Below, one piece after another: positions 10,343 to 23,486 of a DNA stretch of 64,000 nt (within the stretch, counting starts at the first letter, position 1; every line of letters starts with the position of its first letter). Under the pieces are notes generated by a model. That model saw nothing but the letters and a program-made list of their open reading frames with translations. It was not told the DNA's origin and did no database searches. A program made the translations under genes and the position numbers. This stretch comes from Salminus brasiliensis. Lineage: Eukaryota > Chordata > Actinopteri > Characiformes > Bryconidae. The stretch covers positions 36,628,425 to 36,692,424 of the forward strand of contig NC_132879.1 in NCBI RefSeq assembly GCF_030463535.1, written 5' to 3'.

Positions 10343-13300
10343 ATGAGCATCCAGCCCAGGAGGATCCGCTTGAAGCCGTGGCTGCTGGCCCAGGTGAGCA
10401 GTGGCTATTAGTGATTCTGTATTGAGTGAGAGGGGGCACATCCTATTAAACTATTTCACATGGTTAAACCATTTAGGCTTTACTGTGAGGCCCACAGAGA
10501 ATCTTGCTTTTTTTGAGCAGGACCGCTTACCAGCACGTAGCAGCTGAAATTTGCTAAATGAAGCTTAAAGTAATTATTGTCTGTACAGTACTGTAAAAGA
10601 AAAGGGGTCCCCAGCCTGGTAGACCACCGACACTGCCCCATTAGATAAACAGCATTAAAGTTTTTATCTTTTAGAGAGAGAAGTAAGTCAAGTTCTATAC
10701 TCTGCTTCATGTCTACAAACAACCACTGGTGTTTGTGTCCAGCCTTCCACTGTAAGAAAACTACTCAAGAGTCTGAAAGTGTGTGGAGCTGAGCAAGAAG
10801 CTCCATTCAGTAACGTAATGTTCAAGCTGCTGGAGCTGCTGGTGCTCTCGGATTGTATGTAGTTGTTCGAAGTTCATGAAATTCATACTTTCTGCTTTTG
10901 AATTTAAGAAACATGTAAGTTGTACTCATTGGCTGTTCTGACTGGAAGTTAAAAAATATATATAAAAATAAAGAAAAGAAATACAGACTTTTGCACAGCA
11001 CTGTATGTCCAAACAAGGGACATTGTATGGTTTAGTTTAGAAGTATCAGACTGCAATCTCAATGTAAACAAATCTGATGTAACTTAATAGCTAATTACCT
11101 AGCTGCTCTAGAGTTGAACTGGGCACCGGAGCAGGGGAAACACTAAACTCTCCAATGTTCCAGCTCTCCAGTATAAGGACTTTGGAATCGCAGGCCGGCT
11201 TACAGATATTTTTTTTTTCCCCCTAGGTGAACAGTGGGAAATACCCCGGTCTACACTGGCTCAATAAGGAGCGTCGCTTGTTCCAGATCCCCTGGAGACA
11301 TGCCACACGCCACCTACCCGCCCAGGAGGAAGAAAACACTATATTTAGGGTGAGTCCTGCTTGTGAAACCTGTTGAAATGCCGTCTGCCTTTGTAGTAAT
11401 TAGGATGACTTTGTTTTGGCTTCCTCAGTTGATTAAATACAATAGATTGACGTTTGTGATATGCTAATAGAGTAATAGATAAGCCAAGACTGTTTCTGTA
11501 GTAGTGTGATGTACTGTGATGGTTGTTGGATTTAGTTATGTGTTTATTTATATATTTTCATTAATTCATATGTCTAATATTGCGTTCATAATGTGTCCGG
11601 TAACTCGTTGAAGTCAAGTACGAGCAAAAGCAAGTGTTAAGATGTTGAAGGATCAGCTCTTTTCATTCCTATTTAATGATCTAAAAGGCAGTTTTTTTCT
11701 GAATCGGCGGTCAGCTGAGAGGTTTAATACAGTCCCTGATACCAGTTCTACCTGCTTAAGACCTGTGATTCATCTTTCTGAGTCAGGAAAGGTTCTAGGA
11801 AAAGCAGTGATCTGAAATTGAAACACACCTATGAATTATAGCAATAAGATTACTCTAACGTTAAACTGCGCACAGGATTACTTAGTTGGAGCCCTGCATT
11901 CTGCACCAGGTTTCGCTGAACTGAAGGTGTGCCTGCAAATGAATGGCTTTAAGAGTTTCTTTTATTTGACTAATGGCCCATTTGTGACTTCTAGCTGTCC
12001 TCTGATTGATCTGTGTAATGTTACGTGTTCAGGGACGAGCACCAACTGATTAGATCCTTTCCACAGAAGTAGTCATTGAACTTGCCTGCTTTTATCTATT
12101 TTGGTAACACCTCTACTACAAATCTGGTCTAACAAGCTAACGTTTATATTATCTTAATGCTGTTTTCAGTTACTGGAGCTTGACATGACTCATTACAGAT
12201 CCTAAAGCTGTTAAACAACAAGAACCTAAAAAAATAAAAAAAAGACCTAGTTTACTTAGTTGGGTGAAATGAAGCAGTGTGTTCAAATTTGTGGAGAAAG
12301 TAGGGTTTACTCTTTGGAATTGAACATGGATTTCTGAATGAATACCAATAAAATGTGGTCTAACAAGTGCAAAATAGTAGTCTAACACAATCTGACTAAG
12401 CTAATAATGCTCACACGGTTGTATTGTTCACGTCTTTGTATTGAGCACATTGAGAAAAACATGCACTGTGCAGGCTAGAAAAAGTAAGTGAAAACTTGTG
12501 TTTAATATCCTGAAGATAACCACCAAATGTTTCTTGTAGTTGCTTGTGTAATCCTCTTCAGATCATTTATTTTACAGTATCTGACTTGGCCATTATTATT
12601 ATTATTATTATTATTATTGTTTTATTGTATTTTTTTTTTTTTTAAGAATTTCTTTAGTTGGTTTACTTGTGAGCTTTTGGTCATTTTATTGGCATTTCTT
12701 GATGTTCCCTAAATGATTACAAGCTGTCCAGGCCCTGAGGCAACCATGATTTTCCCCTCCACCATGCCTTACGTTTGAGGTTTTGGTGTTGGTGTGCTCA
12801 AGTTTAATTTTTGTTGTCTGTACAGCACTTTCATAGAAGCACTGTGAAACATTCTTGTGGTCTTGGGCAAACCTGTGACTGCTCACTTTTTTTTATAAAT
12901 AAATAAAGAAAGAAAGAAAGAAAGATGATATATATATATATATATAGGATAACGGTGACTTCCTTTGTAGTGGCATGTTTAGTGTTTTTCTAATGATGAG
13001 CACATGTTTTTTGCAGTTTAAAGAGGCCTTTTGCTTTTATTCTTTTGCTCTTAATCAGCTCTTTCAGGATCCCCCGTTCTCCTGTAGGGATCTTAAAAGG
13101 ATGCCATCTCCCAAGGATAGCAACTTTTGTTTGTAGACAGTTTGCTTGATGTGCACTCAGGTATTTAGCAATGCCATGTATCTCTATAATATTCTTCTGA
13201 AAGTCATTTACATCGATGGTTTATTCTGATCAGTCTTTTCTGAGAAGAACAGATTTGTCAGTAACCAAGCTCTGTGTGCCTTTATTTAATGGGCAAAGCA

Positions 13301-13941
13301 CACGTGACACCCACATTTCCAAATTACTCTCCGTAATTGAAACACCTTCTGCTAGTTATCTCTTGGAGAAGTCATTAACACAGACGTTCACTTACTTTTT
13401 CTAGCCTGCATTGTGAATGTATACTCAATAAAAGACATGGTCAGTACAACTGTGCAATTTTGCAAATAATTTTACAAATAATGCAATTTTTTTTTTTTGA
13501 CTTGAAAGATCCAGGTTAATTCTTTTAAGGTCAAATAGCATAATGTCAGAATTCAGCTAAGCTAAGGTTCTCTTTTACTGGCGTGTGTAGCATACTTAAT
13601 CGTGTGATTGTGCTTGTGTATGTTTAAGCATGCTCAATTTGTGGTGTCATTACAATTTGGTAGTTTAAGCTAAGCAAGCCATATTAGTGTTGATTGCAGT
13701 TGTACCTGTTTTTTCTAGCTTGCTGTCTGGGGGCTTTTTAGTGAAATTCTCATGACTAGTTTACAGAAGTAAAAGTGGGGCTAGTTTCAATTCCACACAT
13801 GGCCTGTTCTGTCCTAAGAGGAAGTTCTGAGGGCCACAAAACCACAAACCCTTTCTAGAACATCTGCACTTGCTCCCTAATTGTGCTTTGCCACACGCAT
13901 GACTTAAGAGTTTTGCTTCTTTTTAATTACTTATCTTTCCC

Positions 13942-14000
<59 letters not shown>

Positions 14001-15307
14001 TTTTTTTTTTTTTGTAGCTTTGCTGATATGGTCAAATTTGAACTGGTCAGATGGAGTATTTTAGCCCTGAGTAACAATACAACTGCTTATTCCAGTAGAT
14101 TACTTTTTATTTTGCTCTGCATAGGCCTGGGCACTGGAGACAGGGAAGTACCAGGAAGGTGTGGATGAGCCGGATCCAGCCAAGTGGAAGGCCAACCTCC
14201 GCTGTGCCCTCAACAAGAGTCGCGAGTTCAACCTGAAGTATGACGGCACCAAAGAGACCCCCATGCAGCCCTTCAAAATCTATGAGGTGTGCGACCAGCC
14301 TGTCAATGGAGGTAAGGAGTGGTGGACGCAGTTTGTCACTGTTGATAATCGATATGAAAACCTGATTATCTTTTGAAATGGTAACTATGCGTGGGCAAAA
14401 ATGGCAAAAACAACATGGAGATACAAGGTTACTACTACAGGGCAACTGTGTCAATTGTCGTTTATGCTTTTTCAGATGGAGGTGAGGAGGATGAGGAGGA
14501 GGTAAGCTTAGTTGGGAGAGGATACAGTATCCAAGATACCATTGATCACAGCAAAAAAAACAAAAACAGTGAACTTGAATTTGCTCTGTACCCAAGCTTT
14601 GTCTTTCTTCTTTTATGTCTTTCAGCTACCGAACTTCGAGCAACTCTCTATCAGTAAGCCTGTTTCTGTGCATGAAAGTGATCTATTTAAAATGAGTTTA
14701 TGCTCTTTGTGGTCTGCATGTGCAATTAGGTGTGTGTTTGTAGATTTTGCACGTGTTAACTATGTTTTCTATGACAGACCCTCGAATTGGTGAACCTCCA
14801 AGCTACTCTGCATTCCCAGCCAACCCAGTGGATCCGTTCCTGCAACCTGTTATACCTCCTGAGTTCCCTGGACACAGCCATATAGTTGCTACTGTGAAAC
14901 AGGAGGAATATATCCTTGGGGACAGCCTTTCAAATGGATTAGGAATGGGTCCTGGGGTCATACCGCCACCTGCTGTCCCACACCCAGTCTGTGTCCCTGG
15001 GGCCTTGGTAGACAGTCCTATGCAAGAGGTGCACCCACAAGCAGCGAACCAGGTCCAGCCATGCATCTCTGACCTGTTGAGCAGTCCTCATATGCTGCCC
15101 TGTAAGCAATGCCTCCTTTTTTTTTCTTGCTAAGCTGATCTCTATTCTGCTTTGATTAAAGTACAGTGCTTGTGTACTTGCTACCATAGAACTGGGACAG
15201 AAATAAAAGAGCTGGTGTTGGGGGTCCTGAGTCTGTTGTGTAAAATAAGTATTTGTTCAGTTGTGAGAGCCTAAAAATATATATAATGTATATGAATTTG
15301 TGGTGGT

Positions 15308-15341
<34 letters not shown>

Positions 15342-17905
15342 CTTTGCTTGTTTTTTTTTATTTATTTATTTATTTATTTATTTAAATATTTGTATTTATT
15401 ATTTCTGTTTCAGTAACTGACCTTGACCTCAAGTTCCAGTACCGGGGCAGGTCAGTTGGCTCTCTGACTGTCAGCAATCCTCAGGGATGTCGGCTCTACT
15501 ACGGTAATCTTGCCCCCACACCAGAGCAGGTAGAGCTATTTGGGCCCGTCACTCTCCACCAGGTGCTTTTTCCCGGAACAGCCGAGATCCAGAATGAGAA
15601 GCAGAGGTTCTACACTGAACACCTGCTGGATGTGATGGACAGGGGGCTGATCCTGGAGATCCGAGGGCAGGATATCTATGCTGTGCGTCTGTGTCAGTGT
15701 AAAGTGTATTGGTCTGGGCCAGGGGTGCCTGAGGAAGGCCCACCCAACCCCATGGAGAGGGAGCGCAAGATCAAAGTGTTCAGCCTCAACGATTTTCTGC
15801 AGGGTGAGTGTAGCTTCTGCTTTTGGACATGCCTTGGCCACACTTTATCGTTTGGTAATTACAAAATTAAGCATAAAAGGAAGCATTAAAGTCTGACTTT
15901 TTATTATGGCTTTAATTTGAAGGAGGACTTCCGTGAAAAGCTTGTGTTCATTATATTGCACCATGTCTCTGGGTCTGCTAAACGCTATTTTGAATGTAGT
16001 AGGACTTGTTCAGTAATGCCTACCATAGCAATGAACACTTTTTTTTTTTTTTTTTATTTAAATAAATAAAAAAAGCTTCTTTCTTCACAGGACTAATTTT
16101 GTACCAGAAGGGGGAGGCGCCCACCCCTCCTCCTTTTGAAATTTACTTCTGCTTTGGAGAGGACTGGCCTGACCGTAAGCCTAAAGAGAAGAAGCTCATC
16201 ATTGTCCAGGTGTGCACATTTAAGTAAATTCCCACCGACACGTTTGCAATCTAAATGGGCAATGTGCAGTGTGCAGAGTCTTATGCTTTGATTAATATTG
16301 CTCACTAGGAGTGTTGTATAACTTGTCGATAAAGCCTGTATGTTTGTCAGACTACTTTAATGACCATGATTCAGACACCGAGGGTGGCTGGAGAGCTTAT
16401 CTGCTGAATTGCACTGTTAAATTCAACTCCTATTATTAAATGGAATGCGTGTTCGCATATTGCGAGTATCGCAATGCACTGACCAAGATTACGATAATGA
16501 TTAACTCTGGTTCTTGACATCAGTTGGATTTCCTTTAAGACCAAGTTGACTAGTGAAACTCATTTCAGTTCTAGTTTAACACACAAGGCTCAGGTTTTCC
16601 GTTTTTTTTTCTTCTTCTTTTTGTTCTTTTACAGGTAATACTGTATAATTATTAAGGGTCTGTAAGTTGATTAGATTCTGACCACTTTCAAAAGCTGAAA
16701 AACAAAAGAGTATCTAGGGCTTTGATTTCACTACCAAATAGTGTAAAATTAGGTATAAAAGGTCCTGCATTTACATTTAAGGCATTTAGCAGATGCTCTT
16801 ATCCAGAGTGACTGAGAGACTGTACAAAGCTTATAATACAATACTCCTAAATCTGATATTTCACTGCTGAATATGGAAAAAGCATTTTGGGACCCAATTG
16901 ACCATTCCTATGCATATCCAGCAAGTGTAGATACCATTCTACCATTTTCTGCTGGTCAGTAAATGCTCATCATGATTTCATTGTCTACAATTTCAGTTTT
17001 TTTTATCATTTGTTTATTTATTTATTTATTTTTGCTTAAATAGTAAATTAGCCTTAGAAAATGGCCAGAAGTTAATTTGATCAGGATGTGTTTTGGCTAC
17101 ATATCGAAACTCTGTGATAAGATTTGATTTGTTAATGCCCAAAGTGTGCACGTCACATGATCATATCACACGAGAGCATAAAGCAGTGCTTTTCTTATGT
17201 ACTAAATAAATATAATGCCTAATCCAATGTCAGTGTTGGTTGTAGCATATGATGATGGTTTTGGTTCAGCATGCCTCGATATTCATATTTAATTATTTGG
17301 CACATTGGAATTGTTAACATGACCGAGACTGGTCTTATTTGCCTACGGGCGAGATTATAGAACCAGTCACAGAATGCCTGAACCAGGTTGCTTTATACAG
17401 GTGCTTGAAGGGTGGAACTCTTGACAAAGAGAATGTATCTTATTGGGGTCCGTTGTGCTCGCTTAAAGGTTAGACTTGGGGAAGTTACAGTGTAGAAGTG
17501 CACTGTCCTAAGATCACTGTTTTGTTTTATTTGTTTTTTTTATTCAAGTCCTGGGGACTCCCTAACCCCAACACACCTGATCCAGGTCAGATCCAGTTAA
17601 TTACCAAGCCCTACGTGAGCTGGATCAGGTGTGTTGTGTTCAAGGAATCCTCAGCGGGTCCCCAGGACTGTGGTTGAAGACCTACGTTTACATTCTTGAT
17701 TAAATGTTCCTTCCAGGTGGTGCCTGTGGTGGCAAGGATCCTCACCGAGATGTTCTCAGGTGAGCTCTCCTGGTCTACAGACAGCATCCGTCTGCAGATC
17801 TCCAACCCTGACCTTAAAGACCAGACTGTGGAGCAGTTTAAGGAGCTCCACCGACTGCTACAGAATCAACACACTCAGGGCACATGGCCTCAAAACCTCC
17901 AGTAA
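10343..17905 (+). CDS. irf5: Interferon regulatory factor 5
   Basis: Nine coding exons, all GT-AG, keep one frame: 10343-10393, 11227-11349, 14125-14311, 14476-14501, 14626-14653, 14778-15101, 15414-15803, 16091-16209, 17717-17905 (478 aa). The ATG sits in ACCACCATGA. Residues 7-115 are the IRF DNA-binding domain with tryptophans at 13, 28, 40, 60 and 79 and the recognition helix around RCALNKSR (84-91). An acidic and proline-rich linker follows; the IRF-association domain runs from about 247 ([13 protein letters not shown]) to about 440. LQIS at 442-445 matches the Ser446/462 site that IKK-beta phosphorylates in human IRF5. [31 protein letters not shown] and VEQFKELH favour IRF5 over IRF6. 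IRF5 acts downstream of TLR-MyD88 and enters the nucleus to induce interferon and inflammatory cytokines. It faces tnpo3, as in human. Confidence 0.97.
11350..14124 (+). other. irf5: irf5 intron 2
   Basis: Large intron with an ATT run near 12595-12617, poly-T at about 12631-12644, AAAG repeats near 12906-12924, a short TA tract near 12928-12945 and the TA plus poly-T block at 13945-14013. No internal gene is supported. Confidence 0.85.
13945..14013. repeat. (TA)n tract followed by poly-T
   Basis: About 50 bases of TA followed by 17 T and GTAGC, about 110 bases before irf5 exon 3. Same layout as 6840-6916. Confidence 0.95.
15311..15385. repeat. Poly-T and (TTTA)n tract before irf5 exon 7
   Basis: About 30 T, then mixed T-rich sequence and TTTA repeats, within 30-100 bases of the exon 7 acceptor, forming a very long pyrimidine-rich region. 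Confidence 0.9.
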
Positions 17906-18600
17906 CTCAAGACGGATCACCCAGGTCACCTCAGAAGCACTTTGGACCTCTTGCTGCCGAAGGAAATGGAGCTGCCCTGCATCGAATGTAAAGGGTGCTT
18001 TTTAGGATCAGCTACATTTATTTTTTTTATTTTTATATTTTTTGGTGACACAACACTGGCCTAAATAGTGGCGGGTGCCGCACAGTGACCATGGGCGAAC
18101 ACTCATGTTTTAGTATGACTACACTTGGTCTCGATTGCTCAAATCACAAGTTTTGTTTTATTTTTATTAAAAGTTCCCATGGATGCTGCTAAGGGGGCAA
18201 AATAGCTGCATCAGGGTTGTGTTAGTACTGTGTAATCAGCACTCTTCAGTCTGAGCTTTCGCCCATGGCCTTTGGTTCTAGCTGGACGTCCTTCAAGTCT
18301 GTCTTGGATTACATGGAGTAGAATAGGTAGCTGCTCATACAGAATCACTAACATTTCCATTTGGACTATCACGGCTGGTTTCCATGCGATTAGGTCTGGA
18401 TTTGGCTTCAGTCAGCATTGAGTTGGACTCCTTACGGCTCTAGGTTTAATGTTTGCTTGGGAACTTGTGCATCACTGCCGCTGACGTGTCCATGCTTTTT
18501 TTTTTTTAACCCCAACATGAAATGTATATGAATGTTTTTGCGCTTAGATTTGTTCCTTTTAAACATTGTATTTCAATAAATACCATAGCAGTATTTTAGA
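17906..18600 (+). other. irf5: irf5 3'UTR with poly(A) signal
   Basis: After the TAA the transcript probably runs to the AATAAA at 18575-18580 (within TTTCAATAAATACC). A further ATTAAA lies near 18873 and an AATAAA near 19795, so longer isoforms are possible. Confidence 0.6.
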
Positions 18601-20925
18601 GTGCAGGCATCATAAAGTTGATGCTCATCTGTATTTCAGTTAGTCCTTTTGCTTTTTTTTTTTTTTTTTTTTCTTTTTGCCATTTTCCTCAGTGAATGTT
18701 TTGTCTACAATCAGACCTCTGCAGTTTGATCTGTATGTATAGAGAAACATAACCTGAACATACACTATTACCGCAGCTCTGTACGTTTGAAATAAGCTTA
18801 GTCTCATGCAATATGTGGACTCTAAAGAAAGCCATATGTAATGTTGTACGATGCGAAAGTAACATTGTTTTTATTAAATTTAGTATCTCATAAGCCTAAC
18901 CGTTGACTGGAATTGTCATTGTGGGAGTCGGATTGAATCTGTTGTCTTTCACTCTGTCGTAGTGGCTTTGAACTGCTAGGCCACCTCGTGTTTTGGTCTC
19001 CTGCGCATAGAGGCTAAGCAGGGCTCCAGTCTGTTGTGTAAGTAGGTTTACTTAATGGTGTTGGGTTGCATGATAAACAATGAATGGCATTTCTGCAATG
19101 TAGGGCATTCTCAAGGTAATCCCTGCATCCATAAAGTGTCAGGTAAAGTGCTGCATTTAGGAAGCCTGTGCCTGACCAGGTCTACTTGGATTACAGTAGT
19201 AGACCTCGGGCGGTGGTTTGTATGGGCGGTGCAGGTGGTTAACCCATCTGTGGTGGTGAAAACACACTATGAACTATGGGCAGTGAGTACACACACACAC
19301 ACACACACACACACAAAGACAATTCTAGAAGCTTAATTCTCATGTGTTTGTGGCCTTTGTCCTGTTGGAACACTCAGCTGTGTCCAAGTTTCAACCGCCT
19401 GGCTGATGATTTATGGTTATGCTAAAGGATTCTGAGGTTGTTCACTTTAAGCAAAATGGACCCGGAGCATGATGATACCACCACGCAAATGCCTCCTCCA
19501 AACACCTTCGTCCCAACTGACCATATCAGTTGTCTTTGCCCATGTGGTCAGTTGCAAATATGCATGCTTTTTTTCTTGGCAGAAAAACCTCATTCGACTC
19601 CGCGAACCTCAGCGACACTGGTGTTTCAGCAGCTTCCAGCCCACAGCAGGTCTGTGCCCTGCAGCTTCTTGGGTTGTATCAGACCATTCTTAAATATTTC
19701 CTCTTAGCTGAGAGGGAGGGGGAGTGGTTTGGGTCTGTTCCTTGTCCACACCTCCCAAAAACATATATCTACATCTGCAACTTGTTTTTGAACAAATAAA
19801 GCTGCAGTTGTTTAGAAGTGACTCCGAGAGACATTCCTGACTTGTGTAAATCTACAATTAATTCTTCTCAGAGCTGCATGAAGATCCTTGAATATTGTAC
19901 AGGGTGTTGGTCAATCCAGTGATTTCCCCTTTTCTGTGTGGGTACAGGGAATGCACCAGCTGTACACTAATCATGATTACTAACAGGAAGTTAAGAGGCC
20001 TTGGTAAGTTGAGACATTTTGGACCTTTTAGCACTGAATTAATAGTCGTAATGGGTGTGTGCACGCGCATTTCAGATCCTATATTGGCTACAGAATCCTC
20101 CCAAAAAAAAAAAAAAAAAGTTAAATACTGATTCCGTCCCACAAAAAAAACCCACACTGAAAGCCTAATTTCACCAAAATATTCATGTCCATGAGGAGTA
20201 TCTTTAAACTTCTAATTATTTTTTTTTTTTGTAATTTGATAGGTCAGAGTGAAAGTTGTTGGTTGTTTAATTTTCATTAAAAAAAAAATAAAAAAAATTA
20301 TATGTATATATAAACTTGTAATTGAAGGTTCTTCTGGCGAATTGATTTAAGCGCCTGGAGTTCAGACTCACTTTGACCCTAGTCAAAGTTGGGTGCCTGC
20401 TACATTAGTGTAAACTTGTCAGACTTGAACGCTGAGTGGCAGAGCTCCAGCATTAGCATTAGCAACAATGGCTTTAAAAAGAATGCATATGGCGAGGTGC
20501 GTACTAACGAAAGATTTAACGTTCCTGGCGAGACCTCTGTGCTTCAGGCAGCAGGGCAGTAGGAATAAGCCGTTTTACCATTTGAGTTAGAGGTCAGAAA
20601 AATATATAAACATGCAGGAGGCTTTCTAAAAGTTATTCACATATTCATGGGGCATCAATGTATTAACTGCTATCAAATTAAATAAAATTACCCGCAGTGT
20701 GCACGGCCCTGTTGTTGCGTTACTGAAAAATACTTGCATCTCCATTTATGCAGCTTTTTGGAATCTGGTTGCATATGCTGTTCTTTACATCGTCTTTTTC
20801 TTTCCCACCCCTCGTATAACAGCGACAATGCTAGAGCTGGTATTGAGTTTCTATACATGATTGAGCATGTTCTGTAACTAAATCTGAACAGTTTAGGTAA
20901 AAAAAAAAAATAAAATACAACGTTC
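18601..20925. other. Intergenic spacer, repeat fragments
   Basis: Contains poly-T at about 18652-18671, a CA microsatellite at 19289-19314, a possible Tc1-like remnant at about 19375-19500 (similar to the text at 56225-56290), and A-rich runs near 20103-20119 and 20280-20297. No gene is supported. Confidence 0.5.
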
Positions 20926-20929
20926 AGCA

Positions 20930-21560
20930 CTCCCACTCCTTCTAAACACTATGAGCGCACAGCCCTGAGGCACACAAATGCATGTGTGAGGGAACGAGGC
21001 CCGCGACCCGAGTTGCACCACTGAACCGAAAGCTGGTCAAACAGGTTCAGAAAGGGAGGGAGAGAAAAACAGAGCAAGGCTAGAGGAGGAAAAGGAAGGG
21101 GGAAGAGAGAGAGCGAGAAAGAGAGGAAGATCAGAGAGGGAAAACGAGGTACGCTCCGAATCAAAAACAGCAGTCGAAATGATGCTCAGATCACCCTCAG
21201 TGTTTGCTCCTCACTGCAGTTTTGCTTTTATTGTTCTCGAGCTGGCTACACGCTTCCAGATGGTATCCGCCCCTCTCCAGGACTGGCAATGCCAAAAATG
21301 TGGAAGAACAAAAAAAAATATATATATAAATCCAACTGCCAGTCCATCTCATTAGGTTTACCTTCATCTGGCAATTCATAAAGGTAAAACTCCAGCCAAC
21401 GTTAAAAAGGTCAATGGTGACACAATCTTCAGACACTCCCCTTCCGTCGCCGCCGCCGTTGACGTATGCCGCTTCCACAGGATTCTATCGTCTGGGATCG
21501 TCCTCGCTCCGCTATCCGGGTCTGATGGCATGACGGCAGCGGCATGTTCTGATTCCTAAA
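20930..21560. other. CpG-richer patch between irf5 and tnpo3
   Basis: This stretch has more CpG and purine-rich GAGAGA sequence than its surroundings, including CCGTCGCCGCCGCCGTTGAC around 21446. On the minus strand an open segment (VEAAYVNGGGDGRGVSEDCV onward) ends at a possible donor (CAGATGAAG then GTAAAC), but there is no clear start or partner exon. It may be a promoter for an unannotated transcript. Confidence 0.3.
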
Positions 21561-22084
21561 TCGTCCATGAAAATAAATCTCTCCATTTCTCTGTTTAAAA
21601 ACATACAAGTCTTTTTTTTTCTACAGTGCATTATGATTTGCAACCAGGCACATCCTTGTTTTATTTTTTTTGAGTTTTTGTTTTGTGGTCTTTCTGAAGA
21701 CGGTTGTATACTTCCCCTCCCCACACACACTTCCCTCTGCAAGAACGCTACCTTCCAAGCACGTCTCTTTGATAATGACGTGCTCGGAAAGGGGGGGGGG
21801 GGGTGGGGGCAAAGGGAGGGAATGGGCTTTTCCTTTCCTCAAGGCGTTTCCTGTGACCCTATCGATCCAAAGCCAATGCTGGTGGCTTTTCCCCCTCCCG
21901 TCCTTCATTATAGGAGTTCCCTTTAGTTTCTCGAAAGCAGTCAGTCAATTTGACCCCCTTTGCAGTCACCTCTCAAACAAAAGATCGGACCTGCAGGAGA
22001 GGAAGAAAGATTGGATCAATGGAAAAATAAATTAACGCTTAGACAATGGTTCGTTCTGAAACGAGAGTTTACACATGCATGATC

Positions 22085-22960
22085 ACATCCTAGGTCTGAG
22101 CAAGTAATTGTCCCCTAAACCTAATAACCGCTTGTGCCACCCATGGCAGTAACAACTGCAATCAAATGTTTGCAATAACCCTTTAAAGGTCTTGCCACAG
22201 CATCCTGAAGGATTCAGGTCAGAACTTTTTTTTTTGAGCCACTGGACCTGCTTGCTGATGCTTTGGATAACTGTCCTGCTGCATAACCCAACTGCGCCTC
22301 AGCTTTAGATTATAAACTGCTTCAGTAATTATAATTCTCCTTCAGGATCATAAATTCTGCCAACTGTCCAGGTCCTGCAGAAGCAAAGCAACCCCCAAGA
22401 CCATCACACTAGCACCACCATATTCGACTGTTAGTTCTTACGTTTTTCAGTAAATTCCCTTTTTGAGCCCACATAATATTATTCCACAAGTCTTCCTTGT
22501 CTTCTAGAGGTTTTTGTCTTCTAGAGGTGGTGTTTTTTTTTTTGGTCAGCAGTGGTTTAAACCTTGGAACTTCCCAGGAGCGCCATTTTTGTCCAGTGTC
22601 TCTTATTGTGAAATTGTGTACATTGACCTTAACAGAGTTCTTTAAACATTTGCCTAGGTGCTTTTGCAGCCTCCTGGATAAGTCATGCGATGTGCAGTTG
22701 GTGAACGTATGGTTGACGGGCCATTCTTAGGACGGCTGCTTTTTGAGAACTTCTAGCCGGCTTCATGTTTTCAGATTCAGGTTTCCATTTAGGCAAGGTT
22801 TAGATTCAACAGGCGCTGCAGTCATCATGCCTGGGTGTGGCTAATCAAACTTAACCCAACGGTCAAATGAATGTGGATTTAATAATTAAGGGGCTATTGC
22901 CCATTTTTCATCCCCTTTTACTGATAAAACAGTGGATGATTGCACAGAATTATTGGCAGG
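22085..22960. mobile_element. Degenerate Tc1-like / non-autonomous DNA transposon
   Basis: The text (CAGTAACAACTGCAATCAAA, ACCATCACACTAGCACCACC, TTTGAGCCCAC) has the style of fish Tc1-type elements read antisense to the transposase. No intact open frame remains; borders are approximate. Confidence 0.5.
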
Positions 22961-23341
22961 CCTTTCACATCTATGGAGCGGAATGCCTTTAGTATAATTA
23001 CAATATTTTCTGCAATATGAGAAGAGACATAAACATGGTTCTGGAAAATGCAGTGTTCACTTTTGCAGCCTGACATTTCTCCAGCAGGGTGGTGCTTCTA
23101 GTGCACTCTTGCATATATCATTTAAGTCACGTATTAAACTTTCACCTTTAGTTTATGAGCTTATAACAAAAAGAAATATTACTGTTTATTTTAAATTTTC
23201 ACTTCCAAACCATAGCATTCATTGAATAATCTTTGATGCAAGTTCAAACAGACTACTGCCAAACTGTATTACATGGTTTGTAATTATCATTATTACTACA
23301 ATCATCAAATTACACAATATTAAAACACCAATATTTTTTGC

Positions 23342-23486
23342 TTTATTTAGCATTTCATTCTCTTTTGCATGACCTCTCCTTGCCATATTACTTTTTCAGA
23401 GCATTCTATCAACACACAAGCAATGTTACACAAGGTTTTGTGGCTTTCCTCTTACCTGGTGTTGCAGCACGAGTGGGTGAACGTGG
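23342..23486 (-). other. tnpo3: tnpo3 3'UTR with candidate poly(A) signal
   Basis: An AATAAA on the minus strand lies at 23342-23347, about 140 bases past the stop. A second lies near 23185. Nothing else is evident here. Confidence 0.5.

Noticed and set aside
14107-14595. 162-codon open frame on the minus strand
   Set aside because: It is antisense to irf5 exons 3 and 4 and their intron; the plus strand clearly encodes the IRF domain, and the antisense translation has no family features.
10343-17905. IRF6 as the identity of the IRF gene
   Set aside because: The IAD wording ([39 protein letters not shown]) and the adjacent tnpo3 fit IRF5 better; IRF6 is not next to TNPO3.
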